The notes under the pieces: model-generated
What the model saw: only the letters and a program-made list of their open reading frames with translations
Databases searched by the model: none
Told to the model about the DNA's origin: nothing
Source: Brachypodium distachyon
Taxonomy: Eukaryota > Streptophyta > Magnoliopsida > Poales > Poaceae
Reading direction: 5' to 3'
Assembly (NCBI RefSeq): GCF_000005505.3
Contig: NC_016132.3
Coordinates: forward strand, 57,984,914 to 58,048,913
Length of the DNA: 64,000 nucleotides
Program-made: the position numbers and the translations under genes
In this document: positions 1 through 10,650 of the stretch, piece after piece
How the letters are laid out: each line of letters starts with the position of its first letter
Position numbering within the stretch: the stretch's first letter is position 1

Positions 1-360
1 CACTATTGAGACCTACTCCGTACCATAACGTTTCGGGACAATGGGTTTGCTGCACACATTCAGGCGAGAGCAGCGACAACTACGATCTTGGGCATCATGT
101 TTAAACATTTCCCACAATATCTGATTTCATATTTATTTCCAGAATTGACATCTAAGTATACTATGTACTCCAGTCCCAAGTCCAATCTTTTTTTTTGAGG
201 AACGGTCCCAAGTCCCATCTAGAAGAGAGAAAAAAGAAACTGTAGTTGTGGTTTCCTGCCAGTGGGTTCCTTTACTTGCAATTAAGTTGGTAAGCAACAC
301 CGCCTATAAAGCTTCTCCTTACCAACAAAACAAAGTGCACACAAAGCATATATATTACTA
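1..360. other. Intergenic DNA left of the inverted-repeat arm
   Basis: AT-rich sequence with no convincing open frame. I could not match it to the DNA beyond 46290 that flanks the right arm, so the outer edge of the left arm seems to lie near 360. The window start may hide more. Confidence 0.4.
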
Positions 361-604
361 AATCATTCTGTACGACTCAATAAGCTGCTGATCATATCAG
401 CGCCTAGCACCAAATTTATAAACGACTCATATTAACCAATCTCGGCCCGGCACGCACGTCACGTGATTACGGGCGCCTAACTTTTCTCTGACGCGACGTC
501 TCTCCAACCTTAATTCTAGCTAGCTGCATCTAATCCTCTTCCTCCTACTGCTAATTCTAATTAATAAGTACTAGGAGTACTATAAGATCGGGCGACGTGG
601 CAAG

Positions 605-730
605 CCAGCAAGCAAAGCGCGGGCGCGCTCCCTGCGTGTCGCGCGACGGGGAACCCATGCCGCGGCACGCGTCGGCACGCGCCGGGCGCGCCCCGGCACG
701 CGCTCGGCGCGCTCCGGCACCGTGCAAGCA
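605..730 (+). promoter_or_regulatory. GC-rich block upstream of IRO2, conserved between arms
   Basis: A stretch rich in CGGCACGCG-type units in otherwise AT-rich DNA. A matching block lies in inverted orientation at about 45975-46085. It sits over 1 kb upstream of the IRO2 start. No function is known to me. It could be a regulatory CpG block or a relic of older coding or repeat DNA. Confidence 0.4.
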
Positions 731-1140
731 TGACGCCCCCTATGGATTAACATATAAGCAGCTTAGCGTATGGACGGCGATTAGTTAAGGATATATATAT
801 GCTAGGCCTTAGATCCCCCCTGCAGGTGGAATCATTCATCATGCCCTCCGTCGACCTGCCCGTATCTATCTATCCGGCTTATGAGCTTAATGTATAGTAC
901 TATGATGCTTACCTGCTACCCAGCTAGGCAGATAGCTGCTGATCGATCGAGTAAATGGCTCCATGCATTGGCTCGATCAGCTCCTTCCATTGATTATAAC
1001 TATACATAAAGTACGCAGTTCTGATCGACTTGAACCTAACACCAGGTAGTGCTACGAGTAGTATCTAGCTAGCTAGTAGTAGTATATATAGTGCAAGTAT
1101 AATACTGGAATGTCTGTATTTTGATTTTGGGAGTTTTATA

Positions 1141-1265
1141 GTTTAATTGTCGTTGTAATTTGCTCCAACCAAAATGGCATCTTGCCCCCCAAGTAGGGCG
1201 AGCCCCGAACGGAATCGCACCACTGGATCCGGCGGCGCTAGCTTTGATGTATACGTACGTGCGTG
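1141..1265 (+). promoter_or_regulatory. Conserved upstream block of left IRO2
   Basis: About 120 bp that aligns well with the reverse complement of 45495-45612 in the right arm, including a shared core around AAATGGCATCTTG. The DNA on either side aligns less well, which suggests constraint. It lies 600-700 bp upstream of the start codon. I recognise no named element in it. Confidence 0.4.
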
Positions 1266-1694
1266 CGTTCTTTTTTTCATTTTTCTCTTTTTGTTTTGTT
1301 TCATGGAAAGGAAAAGTTTTATAACAAGACTAACCAACTACTTGTACTAGTACAAGTTAAATTGATCCACCACATATTCAGCTAACTGATGAATTAATTA
1401 AGCTAGGTAGCTAAAAATAGTTTTAGTATAGATACGTTTTGATGGGATGATCAGCGAGTGCATTTTAGTTTTTTTTTTGTTCGATTAACAAGGTTTAGTT
1501 CCCACTCTGCAAATGTAATTTCAAGCAAGCTATATATAAGATAAAAGTAAATTAAACCCTTCGAGCTCATTCTTTTTTTTGCTTGTTCTCCGACTAGATA
1601 CAGATGGAGACATCGAATATTATTAGTTAGCTAAGAATTCGTTATCTGGAAGGGCTAGGTCGCATGTGACACTGACATGCATCGATCTTTGCCG

Positions 1695-1704
1695 TATATA
1701 AATA
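1695..1704 (+). promoter_or_regulatory. TATA box of left IRO2
   Basis: TATATAAATA lies about 160 bp upstream of the ATG at 1862. The same TATA context is conserved in the right arm on the minus strand at 45118-45127. Confidence 0.7.
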
Positions 1705-1861
1705 GGAGGGTCACCACTCCGGAACCGGCGGAAGCCAACTCCATCCATATATCTAAGCTTAGGGTGTGGTCTCCCCCTACCTGCAGGCTGCAGCAGCAGG
1801 CTTCTACTTCTTGCCATTAGCTAGATCCGTCTCGCTAACAAGCTAGATCAAGGAGGAAGCA

Positions 1862-3443
1862 ATGGGGCACCAGCTGTTCGTCGACGACCCGTTCGCGAGC
1901 AGCATCTCGTCGCTGGAGGCGGAGGCCATCTTCTCCGGCGCCGGCGGGCAGTGGCGCGGCGGCGGCGGCCTCGACGACCGTGACCTCTCCGCCATGCCGG
2001 CGGCGGCCAACACCTCGTCGGGCGGCTCCGGCTCTCCCGGCGGCGGCGGCAGGAAGATGAGCCACAACGCGTACGAGCGCGACCGCCGCAAGCAGCTCAA
2101 CGAGCTCTACTCCTCCCTCCGCTCCCTCCTCCCCGACGCCGACCACACAGTACGAAACCAATCAAATCAAATTCAAACCATGCCACCATGGATCTTTGAT
2201 CCTGATGCATCTCTGCTTGGAATCCTGACGCATCTGGTGATGATTTGACTAACTGCAGAAGAAGCTGAGCATCCCGATCACGGTGTCGCGGGTGCTAAAG
2301 TACATCCCGGAGCTGCAGAAGGAGGTGGACGGGCTGGAGAGGAAGAAGGAGGAGCTCACGCGCGCCAATTGCAAGCCGGGAGTGATCGCCATGAAGGACC
2401 AGAACGTGGCCCCTGTTGTCTCCGCGACCTGCCTCGACGACAAGGATATCATGGTTCAGGTCAGCTTGCTCAGCGGCATGGCGGCAGCGGCGGCGCTGCC
2501 GATGTCCACGTGTATAAAGGTTCTGGAGAACGAAGGCCTTCGCCTCATCAGCTCATCCACTTCTGCCTTTGGGAACAGGACGTTCTATAACCTCCATCTT
2601 CAGGTAATTGCTACTAGTACATCTGTGATCTGTCTGCATGAAGCCTTTGGTGATTATCAATGTCATCGACCCATGCTTACTCGATTCATTTTGGCAAATT
2701 TTGCCTCGTATACTTACTCGTCATCGTAGTACAAGATAAGGAAAAAAAACACAACATTTTCTTTTTCTGAGAAACAAAGCACAACATTTTCTGCTCCCAC
2801 ATGATCCATTTATTCAGAAGCCGGGCGCACAAGACAACGGGTAAAAATCGTCTCCGCCCAGTTATATAACGTGTGGCACCTCAAATAAATGAGAAATGTT
2901 TTGTTGTGTGGGATGTGTGCATCAGTTGATGCAAAGTGGTGCCTCTTTTTCGGAAAAGACTTGGACATGGCACCATTTTAGTCCATTAACCCTGGTAGGT
3001 TGCGGTTACAAAGGCTAGATTTATGTAAAGAGTGTACTATATATGTGGGTTTTGATATACTCATATTCAATAGATTTGAATATGATCATGTAAGGCCCTA
3101 GTTGGGGTAATCTGTTGCAAAACTAAACTGTGCTCATAGGAGCTGCAAACAACATTCTCTTAGGGCAAAAACATTGTCATATAAATCAGCACAAAAGCTT
3201 AACTAATTCTCTTTCCGCAAAATAATAATAATTAATTGTCATGTATATAACCAATATCAGCATGCTGTTGCAAAGGCTTGATTAATTGGATAAGCTGTAA
3301 ATAACTAATGTATATTCATTAATTCCATTTAATTTATACTGAAACAGAGAACCCAGCGAACGATGAGCAAGGAGTGTCCCGCGTTCTGTGACGAGCTGGA
3401 GAAAGCCATCAAGAAAAAAGCAGGACTGCATATGCATCAGTGA
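1862..3443 (+). CDS. IRO2: IRO2-like bHLH transcription factor, left copy
   Basis: Three exons keep frame: 1862-2149, 2259-2603 and 3348-3443, giving 242 residues, close to the length I recall for rice IRO2. The basic region lies at about residues 64-76 (H68, E72, R73, R75, R76 visible). Helix 1 follows to about 90, helix 2 begins at about 97, and a short leucine-rich coiled segment runs to about 129. The C-terminal part resembles the ACT-like region of subgroup Ib bHLHs. In rice this factor is induced by iron deficiency and activates phytosiderophore and Fe(III)-chelate uptake genes from the nucleus; that role is known from the family and inferred here. The right-arm twin (42734-44824) has the same exon structure. 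The last exon has a damaged second copy at 5122-5212. Both copies appear functional from sequence alone. Confidence 0.9.
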
Positions 3444-3740
3444 TACATAAATTATACTAGTATGCCAGGATCGGATCATATATTGGACGGTGTCTAATTA
3501 ACTACCATGAATCAAAATGCAGCCATAGATATAGGATGAGATAAATAGTAGTACAGCCGGTGCATACATGGTGTATCTGTGGCGTGTGTCAAGAGTACTA
3601 TGTGGGTTTTGATATTACTCATGTTCAATAGATTTGAAGATCATGTAAGGACCTACATAGGGTAATCTGTTGTAAAACTAAATTGTGTTCATATGAGCTG
3701 CAAACAACATTCTCTTAGGGCAAAACACTGTCATAAAATC
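3045..3740 (+). repeat. Partial tandem duplication around the last IRO2 exon
   Basis: The intron segment at about 3045-3190 recurs at about 3597-3740, just after exon 3, with small changes. The copies share the stretch with GAGCTGCAAACAACATTC. In the right arm this segment occurs once (about 43370-43505). This supports a left-arm-specific duplication of the intron 2 to exon 3 interval. Confidence 0.75.
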
Positions 3741-3927
3741 TTCTACATCCTAGGTCTCTCCGCGTTCCGTCATCAGTCTATATTGGGACAAATTGCGAGT
3801 TCTTACCTAACAAGTCTATATTGTAGGAACACAAATTAATTGGGTACAATACAATCCAAGAACAACAGATAATCTTACGCAGCCCCACGTTTATTTTAAA
3901 AAAACTTAACAGAAACTTCGCTAAAGC

Positions 3928-4909
3928 AACGGCCAAAGATCTATACCAACATATTAAATTGGAGTTGGTGGTGATGGTACGACCGTCGCCGTACGTCATG
4001 TCATCAAAATTATGGCCAATATGCCACCACTCGTTATTTCTCTTGACCCGGACGCCCCCAGCGCCCAACCTGCTCGATCCTCTCCCGACGCCCCACCCAA
4101 CCTGCTCCATCGCTCTTGCCGCCGCAGCCCCCTTCCTCTCTGGCTAGCCCCCACCCCCACCCCACCCGCCTCCCTTCTCTCCCCCGACCTCCTGCTCCTT
4201 CCTTCGTCTGGACATCATGCTTTTCTCGCTGCAGTTTGCGGCCTGGCCACTACAAGCATACCGACACCATGCGAGATCCACCCGACGACTGCTGTTCGCA
4301 GTCCCTGCGCGTGATCCAGAAAGTGGCCGTCGTCCGCCATCCACGCATGAGATCCAATAGGTGGCCGGCCATAGCTCAACCATCCGGCGAGTCCTTGTTG
4401 TTTTCGTTTGTTGTGGTGCTTTGCACTAATCTACGGATAATTCAATAACTAATTGGAATGTACTCCCAACCTGATTGATGGTAGCTACTATGGATAATAG
4501 ATAGATTAGTGTTCTACCATGCACTGAATGATTACCATGTGCATGCTGCGATTGGAAATTAGCATCTACTCATAGTTCGACTGCATGCTTAGAAATTAGT
4601 ATCCTTTTTCTATGGATTCCAGACTTTGGGATATATACAAATTTGTTCTATGTTTTGAACTTTTGTATTGGATCTGTTAGAATGTGAAAATTTGGTACAA
4701 AATTTGAATGATGATTTATTAGTGCACGAGATCATCTTTTAAAGTGGTCGTGGCGTGTGCGTTGGGCCGTGGCAGCACACGGGCATTTCCAGTATTAATT
4801 AATTAACAGACTCTGACGCTGACCATGATCAAGGACGCCAGCGTGTCATGTGTGCCTCTCCAAACGCTGCAACACCAACCAATGATGGTGGCCAATATAT
4901 GTAGAGAAA
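3928..4909. other. Left-arm-specific insertion of unknown origin
   Basis: The flanks align with adjacent positions in the right arm near 43000-43015, where only a few bases separate them, so roughly 980 bp was gained on the left or lost on the right. The insert has a C-rich part (about 4040-4200) and AT-rich ends. I saw no clear terminal repeats, target duplication or transposase coding. Short frames in it look like chance. Confidence 0.5.
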
Positions 4910-5121
4910 AAGAATCATCTGCAAAAAGTGAGAAAAAATATCTTCTAATAACATGTCTGTGTGGTTCTCTAGTTACTGAAGGCCTACGATGAAACTCTAA
5001 TTTGTGTGAAGGATGTGCTCTGTGCTTATATGCATGCTATTGCAAAGGCTTGATTTATTAGATAACATGTAAATAACCAATATATATTCATTAATTCTAT
5101 TTTATTTGTATACTGAAACTA

Positions 5122-5212
5122 AGAACCCAGCGAACGATGAGCGAAGAGTGTCCAACGTTCTGCGACGAGCTGGAGAAAGCCAGCAAGAAAAAGACAGGAT
5201 TGCATATGCATC
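5122..5212 (+). pseudogene. Relic second copy of IRO2 exon 3
   Basis: This stretch repeats exon 3 (3348-3443) with several substitutions and is preceded by intron DNA like that of the right arm. The splice acceptor CAG is changed to CTA, so the exon could not be joined at the original position, and the original stop codon is lost. In the exon-3 frame it would read on to a stop near 5300. It is best explained as the leftover downstream copy of a tandem duplication. Confidence 0.8.
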
Positions 5213-5972
5213 TATTTCATATGCTTTTGAGAAATAAATGCATTCATATTTGGACAAATATGAGACAAGAATTATGGAACGGAGGAAATACTGAATTCTG
5301 AGGTGTTATTGTAGCTGCGACTCCAAATAGTCCTCTTGCACGTAATGGAAAGACCGGCCTCTATAATGAAGGGAATATCATGCATCTATTTCATGTATCT
5401 CTCATGTAAATTTGTTTAAAATTAGATATATTTATTTTAAAAAACGTTTAGATACATGTAATATTTTGATAAAAATTATACGACGGAGGGAGTATCTGGC
5501 TATACGCACACGCGGCCGTGACCAGAGATGGGCCGAGATATCGTATTCACACGGGCACGGATCCAGTCCGATCTGGGCCTTGCAGGCGAGCACGCAGAGA
5601 TAGATCGGCGCATCTCTGGTTACGGCCACGTCCAACACCGTCTCGCCCCGCGCGAGCCCACGTCGACGCCCCACGCCGTGGCAGGCCTGGCGCGCTCAGA
5701 TCTCCGGCACCATAGGGCCCGCTTGGCTGGCCAGCAGCGCGCGGCCGTGTTCTTGAGTTTTTGTGCCACCCGCCAATGCCAGACCGATACGGATTTCTTT
5801 TCTGAAAAAAACATAGAAAGACCGCTTCAGAAAGGTATTATGCCTTCCTGAAGAGGTCTTTCTTCGAGTAGGAATCGCATCGACACAGTCCATATATTGA
5901 TCGCCATACGCAGCCAAGTACAACGATCGATCAAAATTAACTATACAAGAGTAGGAATTACCGGCGACGACG
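5213..5972. other. Intergenic DNA between IRO2 relic and GPAT pseudogene
   Basis: It contains isolated Stowaway-like ends (GGAGGGAGTA near 5488-5496, a weaker one near 5272-5285) without a clear partner end. The GC-rich stretch at 5510-5720 has open frames on both strands that match nothing I know. The last 100 bp before 5973 aligns with DNA upstream of the right GPAT. Confidence 0.4.
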
Positions 5973-8328
5973 ATGAAGGGATACGCGCACCGCTTGCTCG
6001 GCCTCCACCGCGCCGTCAAGGAAAGACTCGTCGCCGGCCTCCTCCGCCGCCCATCACCGGTCGTCGGCGGCGAGACCACCATGGCGGCCGCGGCGGTCGG
6101 GGACGCGGACGTGCTGCTCTTGGCGGGGAAGGCGCCGTCGAGGCGGGGAGCTTCGCGCGCGGGCTGCTGCTGCTGGCGCTCTACCCGCTCCTTTGCCTCG
6201 TGAAGCTCGAGACCTGCGCGAGGGCCATGGCCATGGTGTCCTTCTGAGGGCTCCGGCGGGACGAGGCGCCCCGGATCGGCCGGGCCGTGCTGCCCAGGTA
6301 CTTCTACCGCTCCACATCCGTCCCGTCGCTGCCGGTGCCGGGGAAGATGACGGCGGCAGTGAGTTCCTCGTTCCCGACGGTGATGGTCGAGGCGTTCCTC
6401 AAGGAGTACCTCGGGTTCGACGCCGTGGTCGGCAGAGATGTCCGCACAACAGGGCAGTATTTTCGATGAATATTTAATTCAGAAAATTATGGCTAAAAAC
6501 ATGTAGCATATTATGTCATGCAAACTAGACAAACTAAACAACAACGCAAAGCGATAAAACTCATCTAACTTCACGGCATGCATAATATAACTACTGAATA
6601 AAATCAACAAGAAATAGCGGATTACATACGGTAAGGTGCCCTTCTCCTGAGTTGGCTTCTTGTTGATGAATTTGTTAAAGTTGGTGACGAGTCCAGTGGC
6701 GTTGATGTTCACGCCGACTGCAGCAGCCGACCTGGTAACCTCCTGGGCAGCTGCGAGCGCTTGTGCTTGCATCTGGGCAGCAGCAGTCGCCTGTTGTTCG
6801 ATCTGCTGCTGTGTGGAGTTGAGCAGCTTGCTGATGCTGAGCTTGAGAGGGAGCCTAAGCCTAAGCCTGAGCGGCAGTCTGAGCCGCGGGATCACCGTTG
6901 TTGACCATGGTGACGAAGAAGCCGATGAAGAAGGGACGTGATGAAGTGAGCAGTCGCGTAAGAACGCTCCCCAAAAAACTTTATCGACCGTCTCCCAGGC
7001 AGGATCTCGAAGGTCGGGGTTCCGGAGGCCTGCTCTCCTGGCGAGCTGTGCACGCAGCCGGCGGGAACAGCGAGATTGAATCGTGGGCGCAATGACAGAT
7101 TTTTGGCCTATTCATTCTGAGACCGGAAACGTCTTATTATATAGGCACGCATGCGGACGTCGGTTTAGAAAACCATCAATTTAGGAAAACTTTTGGTTTA
7201 GAAAACAAACCGACCTTGATTTAGGAAACCTTCGATTTGATAAACCAAAATTGACCCGCAATTATCGGGATTTGTTAAGCGTCCGCAACAATTCCGACTG
7301 TCAAAAAAATACCGACGAGTCGATGAATACTATTTTGAGATTTTACAGGAATTTAATTTAGTTTAGTCGTTGTACCTTGTCGTAGATTCCAACACTACTA
7401 CTCGGGCTTCATGGAAGAAGACGACTCCGCGGAAAAGGAGGCGAGATTCATGGCCGCGACAAAGGGAGCAGCAGAGAAATCGAAATCTGAGAATAATAAT
7501 CGGGGGAGCCAGCAATGTTACCCGAAGCCGATGGTGTTCCACGACGGGCGTCTCGCCTTCACGCCGACCCCGGCGCGCGCGCTCGCCATGTACGCCTACC
7601 TCCCGCTCGCCGTCCTCCTCGCCGCCGTCCGCATGGCCATCTACACCCTCCTCCCGCGCCGCCTCATCAACCCTGCCGCCGCCCTCGCCGGCGTCCGCGT
7701 CACCGTCACCGGCTCCGGCACCCCCACCCCCACCTCCAACACCTCCAATGGCGGCCGCCTCTACGCCTGCAACCACCGGACCCTCCTGGACGCGATCGCC
7801 ATCGCCAGCGCGCTCAACAAGCCCGTCTCCGCCGTGACATACAGCCTGAGCCGCGTCTCGGAGCTCCTCTCGCCGATCCCTCTTCTCCGATTAACCCGCT
7901 GCCGCGAGGAGGACCGGGCCCGCATGTCGGCCCTGCTGGCCCGCGGCGACGACGTGGTGGTGTGCCCCGAGGGCACCACGTGTCGCGAGCCCTTCCTGCT
8001 CCGCTTCAGCCCGCTCTTCGCCGAGCTCGCCGACGAGGTCAGCCCCGTCGCCGTCGACGAGAAGTCCGCGGTCTTCTACGGCACCTCCACGTCGCCGGCG
8101 GCCAAGTGTTTGGACTCGGTGTATTTCTTGATGAACCCCAGGCCGGAGTACTCGGTAAGGTTCCTGGAGCCGGTGCGCACAGGAGGCGGGAAGAGTAGCA
8201 TCGAGGTGGCGAATACGGTGCAGGGCGCCATTGCTGACGCGCTTGGGTTCCAGCCTACGGCCATGACCAGGAAGGATAAGTACTTGCTGCTCGCCGGGAA
8301 CGAAGGGGTCGTGCCAACCAAAGCCTAA
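5973..8328 (+). pseudogene. Broken GPAT-type acyltransferase, left copy
   Basis: This is homologous to the intact 495-residue gene at 40405-41892. The start and first 50 or so codons are kept. A deletion near 6138-6150 then shifts the frame, TGA at 6245-6247 replaces a Cys codon (TGC in the twin), and a 935-bp insertion (6458-7392) splits the gene after the codons for about residue 180. Downstream an open frame of 305 residues (7411-8328) keeps the acyltransferase motifs NHRTLLD and CPEGTTCRE. That fragment corresponds to residue 188 onward of the twin and lacks the N-terminal HAD-like region. It could only be made if transcription began inside or after the insertion. I regard the locus as a pseudogene with a surviving 3' half. 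Confidence 0.88.
6458..7392 (-). mobile_element. 935-bp insertion in the GPAT pseudogene, probably retroelement-derived
   Basis: Comparison with the right arm fixes the junctions: GGGCAG before and CACTACTACTCGG after are contiguous in the intact gene. Read on the minus strand, a GC-rich leader (about 7090-6910) is followed by an ATG near 6908 and a Gln/Ala-rich frame with two early TAG codons, which resembles the leader and gag start of a grass LTR retrotransposon. The 7130-7390 part is AT-rich. I could not see a target duplication, terminal repeats or GT-AG borders. The retroelement origin is an inference. Confidence 0.5.
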
Positions 8329-8772
8329 GCTAGCTAGTACTTCAAGGAATCAAATCAAACATGTTCTTTTTCTGTTTTTGTTTTTGTACTTGTTTGTTTT
8401 TGTTTTTGTTTTTGAAGAGATGTTCAGAACTCGAGCAGATTTTTGAACCGAGTTTGTTGTTTTCTTTTTCGTATGTAACCCATGAATTTTACCTTAATGA
8501 ATTGGTTCGTTCATCATATCAGACCAAATTTCAGATGTGTCGAAGCTGCACCGTACAATCAGTTCAAAATATCTGTATACATTTTGTGTTTCATATATGA
8601 GAATCCCTGATTCTAAGTTTCGAACCAATGATCTCTCAGTTTCACCTATTACTGAACTAAATTTTCAGTACAACGTGTCTTGATCAATCTCAATTAGTAC
8701 TCGCTAAGACGAAATCGATCTATCTCTATATGCAAATCAACAATCAATCAGTTGGTGAACGACTGCATGCGC

Positions 8773-9537
8773 CTATCGTGAAGACAGGAGTAGCCTAGCC
8801 AGCGACCAGAGCGCTCTCCGCTTGCCGCGCTCCGAGATCGTCTCCAGCGGCGGCGACCACGGCCGGCTCCTCGCCCCAACGAGCTGCGCGTAGTGCCGCT
8901 TCAGCTCCGGCGTGCTGCACAGCTCATCCGTCTCCGTTGCCGTTGACACCATCGCCGCACCTCGGCTCTTGCTCCTCCCAGGCCGGCCACCACCTCCAGC
9001 GGCGGCGCCATTGCCATGGCCGCCGCTGTCGTTTCCGTCGCTGCAGCCGATGACCTTCTCGATGAACTCCGGCAGGACCCTGATGAGCGGCGCGGCGCCG
9101 TCCTCGGCGCCCTTGACGTACTCGAACGGGCACTGGCCCGGCCCGGCGATGCGCACCGCCACCGCGTTCTTCGTCTTCTTCTTCGTCCCCGGCGGCGCGA
9201 GCGAGGCTAGCGTGGCGGCGGTGAGCCTCGTGGCCGCCGAGAAGCGCGCGGCGGGGAGAACGAAGTAGGCCCGCCCGGGAAGCAGCCGCTCCGCCGGCGC
9301 CACGACCGGGATCGGCAGGCCGACGAAGAAGGACTCCGCCGCGCAGACTATGTGCTCCGCCACGAGCTCCGCCGCCACGTCCCTCGCCGTGAAGGAGCTG
9401 GAACAGCTGCCGTTGTCGTCTTCGTCGTCGGTGACCGGCAGTAGCCTCGTCTGCCCGCCCCAGTAGACCAGCCTCGCCGCCACGGGCATCGTCGCCGTCG
9501 CCGGCATGTGCGTGCACGGGGAGAGGCCGTTGCCCAT
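8773..9537 (-). CDS. DUF4228 / PADRE-domain protein, left copy
   Basis: A single-exon gene of 254 residues starting at the ATG at 9537. The N-terminus MGNGLS fits an N-myristoylation signal (Gly2, Ser6), as is common in this plant family. The central segment with LPGRAYFVLP is the recognisable DUF4228 hallmark. The C-terminal third is low-complexity and basic. Family members are often induced by pathogens or abiotic stress; the biochemical role is unknown. The gene is tail-to-tail with the GPAT pseudogene and is nearly identical to the right copy at 39034-39801. A TATA-like site (9685-9693), a heat-shock element (9555-9572) and paired W-boxes (9828-9841) lie upstream. Confidence 0.85.
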   Translation of the reverse strand: MGNGLSPCTHMPATATMPVAARLVYWGGQTRLLPVTDDEDDNGSCSSSFTARDVAAELVAEHIVCAAESFFVGLPIPVVAPAERLLPGRAYFVLPAARFSAATRLTAATLASLAPPGTKKKTKNAVAVRIAGPGQCPFEYVKGAEDGAAPLIRVLPEFIEKVIGCSDGNDSGGHGNGAAAGGGGRPGRSKSRGAAMVSTATETDELCSTPELKRHYAQLVGARSRPWSPPLETISERGKRRALWSLARLLLSSR

Positions 9538-9554
9538 GGCCGGCGCGAATCAAG

Positions 9555-9572
9555 GAACTTTCTAGAAGCTTC
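9555..9572. promoter_or_regulatory. Heat-shock element in the PADRE leader, left copy
   Basis: GAActTTCtaGAAgcTTC gives four perfect alternating GAA/TTC units at the 5-bp spacing bound by heat-shock factors. It ends 17 bp before the start codon, downstream of the TATA-like site. The right copy has an equivalent element at 38999-39016. Confidence 0.65.
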
Positions 9573-9684
9573 TAGACGCGCGCGCGCGCACTTGCAAGAA
9601 GAAGAGGAATGGAGGAGCTAGCAGAGAACTAAACCGGGAACCGTGTGCGTGTGGTGTTGGGGAATAGGCACGGTGCGGGTGAAG

Positions 9685-9693
9685 CATATATAA
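9685..9693 (-). promoter_or_regulatory. TATA-like box of left PADRE gene
   Basis: TTATATATG on the minus strand, about 150 bp upstream of the ATG. It is conserved in the right arm at 38913-38921. Confidence 0.6.
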
Positions 9694-9827
9694 GGCAGCG
9701 TTGAACAGTGTTGACTTTGGAAAATTCAAAGGGAGCTGCTTTGCTTGCTTAGCTAGAGCTAGGTGTTCCGTTCCATTCGCACACGTTTTGTTTATGCTTA
9801 GTTTATCTTTTGCGGCCGGACTGGCTG

Positions 9828-9841
9828 GGTCAACGGTCAAA
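9828..9841 (-). promoter_or_regulatory. Paired W-box motifs upstream of left PADRE gene
   Basis: On the minus strand TTTGACCGTTGACC contains two TGAC cores in tandem, the WRKY-binding core. The identical pair occurs at 38761-38774 in the right arm. This would fit a stress-inducible PADRE gene, but binding is inferred. Confidence 0.5.
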
Positions 9842-9905
9842 CGCCACGACTGGAGAGAGGGCTGATATGTCAGCTCCTGATTGGTCCGTGGACGGGGAAG
9901 CTGAA

Positions 9906-10650
9906 CGCTGAAGTCTGAAGCGAACGCTTGACCTTGAGGATCGAGGAGCCAGATAGAGAAAGCGTATGTACACACTTGCTCAGGACGACAAAACCAACCT
10001 GTAGATCATTGAGATGGCATACGATGGAGTAACAAACAAACTTTTTTTTGGATATATCTAAACTTGAACATGGAAATCTAAACTATTTGTAGAGTGCGAC
10101 ATCGGATAAGGGCAAGTGTAAAATGTTTTCTCGCCAACAAAACGAGCTACATGGTCTCACACAATCCTTTGATTTTGTTTACGTCACCTCTACAAATTAC
10201 TTCACGTTTCTGGAACGATCGGGAATATACAAAGAAGACTATCACGCGTTGTTGCTAGTCCAGGAGCAATCTGGTCCGCCCTTGTTCGCAGGCCCATCGA
10301 TTGGAGAATACGGAGTACCCCACTAGTTGGGCTGCAGCAGCTGTGGCAGCAGTTTGCATCGGTTACGCGGCCCGACTCTGTAGAAAAAAAATCTACGGAG
10401 TATTTCTTTGGTTAGACGTATCGACGCGGCAGTGTCGGCAGAACGCTGGAGCCCGCGATGCAGATGTGCAGATCTGCATTCAACTCGGCCCTGCAGACGT
10501 GTTATAAACGTGTTCTTGCCTGGTTGGTTCAGCCGGAGCTCCAGCGGTCTACGCACGCACGCCAGGAGATCAAACAAGTCCACCACAGCTCCACCCGCGA
10601 GCTCTTCGCTTCTCCGCCGGCGGAGCCAACACCACACGGAGATTCCAAGG
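9906..10650. other. Intergenic DNA from left arm edge to LAZ1 leader
   Basis: Homology with the right arm ends here. No convincing gene is seen. Open frames at 10123-10326 and 10301-10662 match nothing I know. The C-rich end (about 10560-10723) probably belongs to the 5' leader of the next gene, because a good splice donor (CAG|GTGAGTG) follows at 10724. Confidence 0.4.

Larger units (their letters stand above)
360..9905 (+). repeat. Left arm of a large inverted duplication (IRO2-GPAT-PADRE)
   Basis: This arm matches the reverse complement of about 38690-46290 over three genes and the DNA between them. Anchors seen by eye are the IRO2 exons, the IRO2 upstream blocks, the GPAT coding region, the PADRE coding region with its leader, and a promoter stretch ending near 9905 (left) and 38690 (right). 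The arm is about 9.5 kb, against about 7.6 kb on the right. The extra length comes from insertions at about 3928-4909 and 6458-7392 and from a partial tandem duplication around the last IRO2 exon. Edges are visual estimates. Confidence 0.9.

Noticed and set aside
6458..7392. Possibility that the GPAT insertion is an ancestral intron
   Set aside because: No GT-AG or GC-AG borders at the junctions fixed by the twin gene, and the gene is broken upstream in any case.
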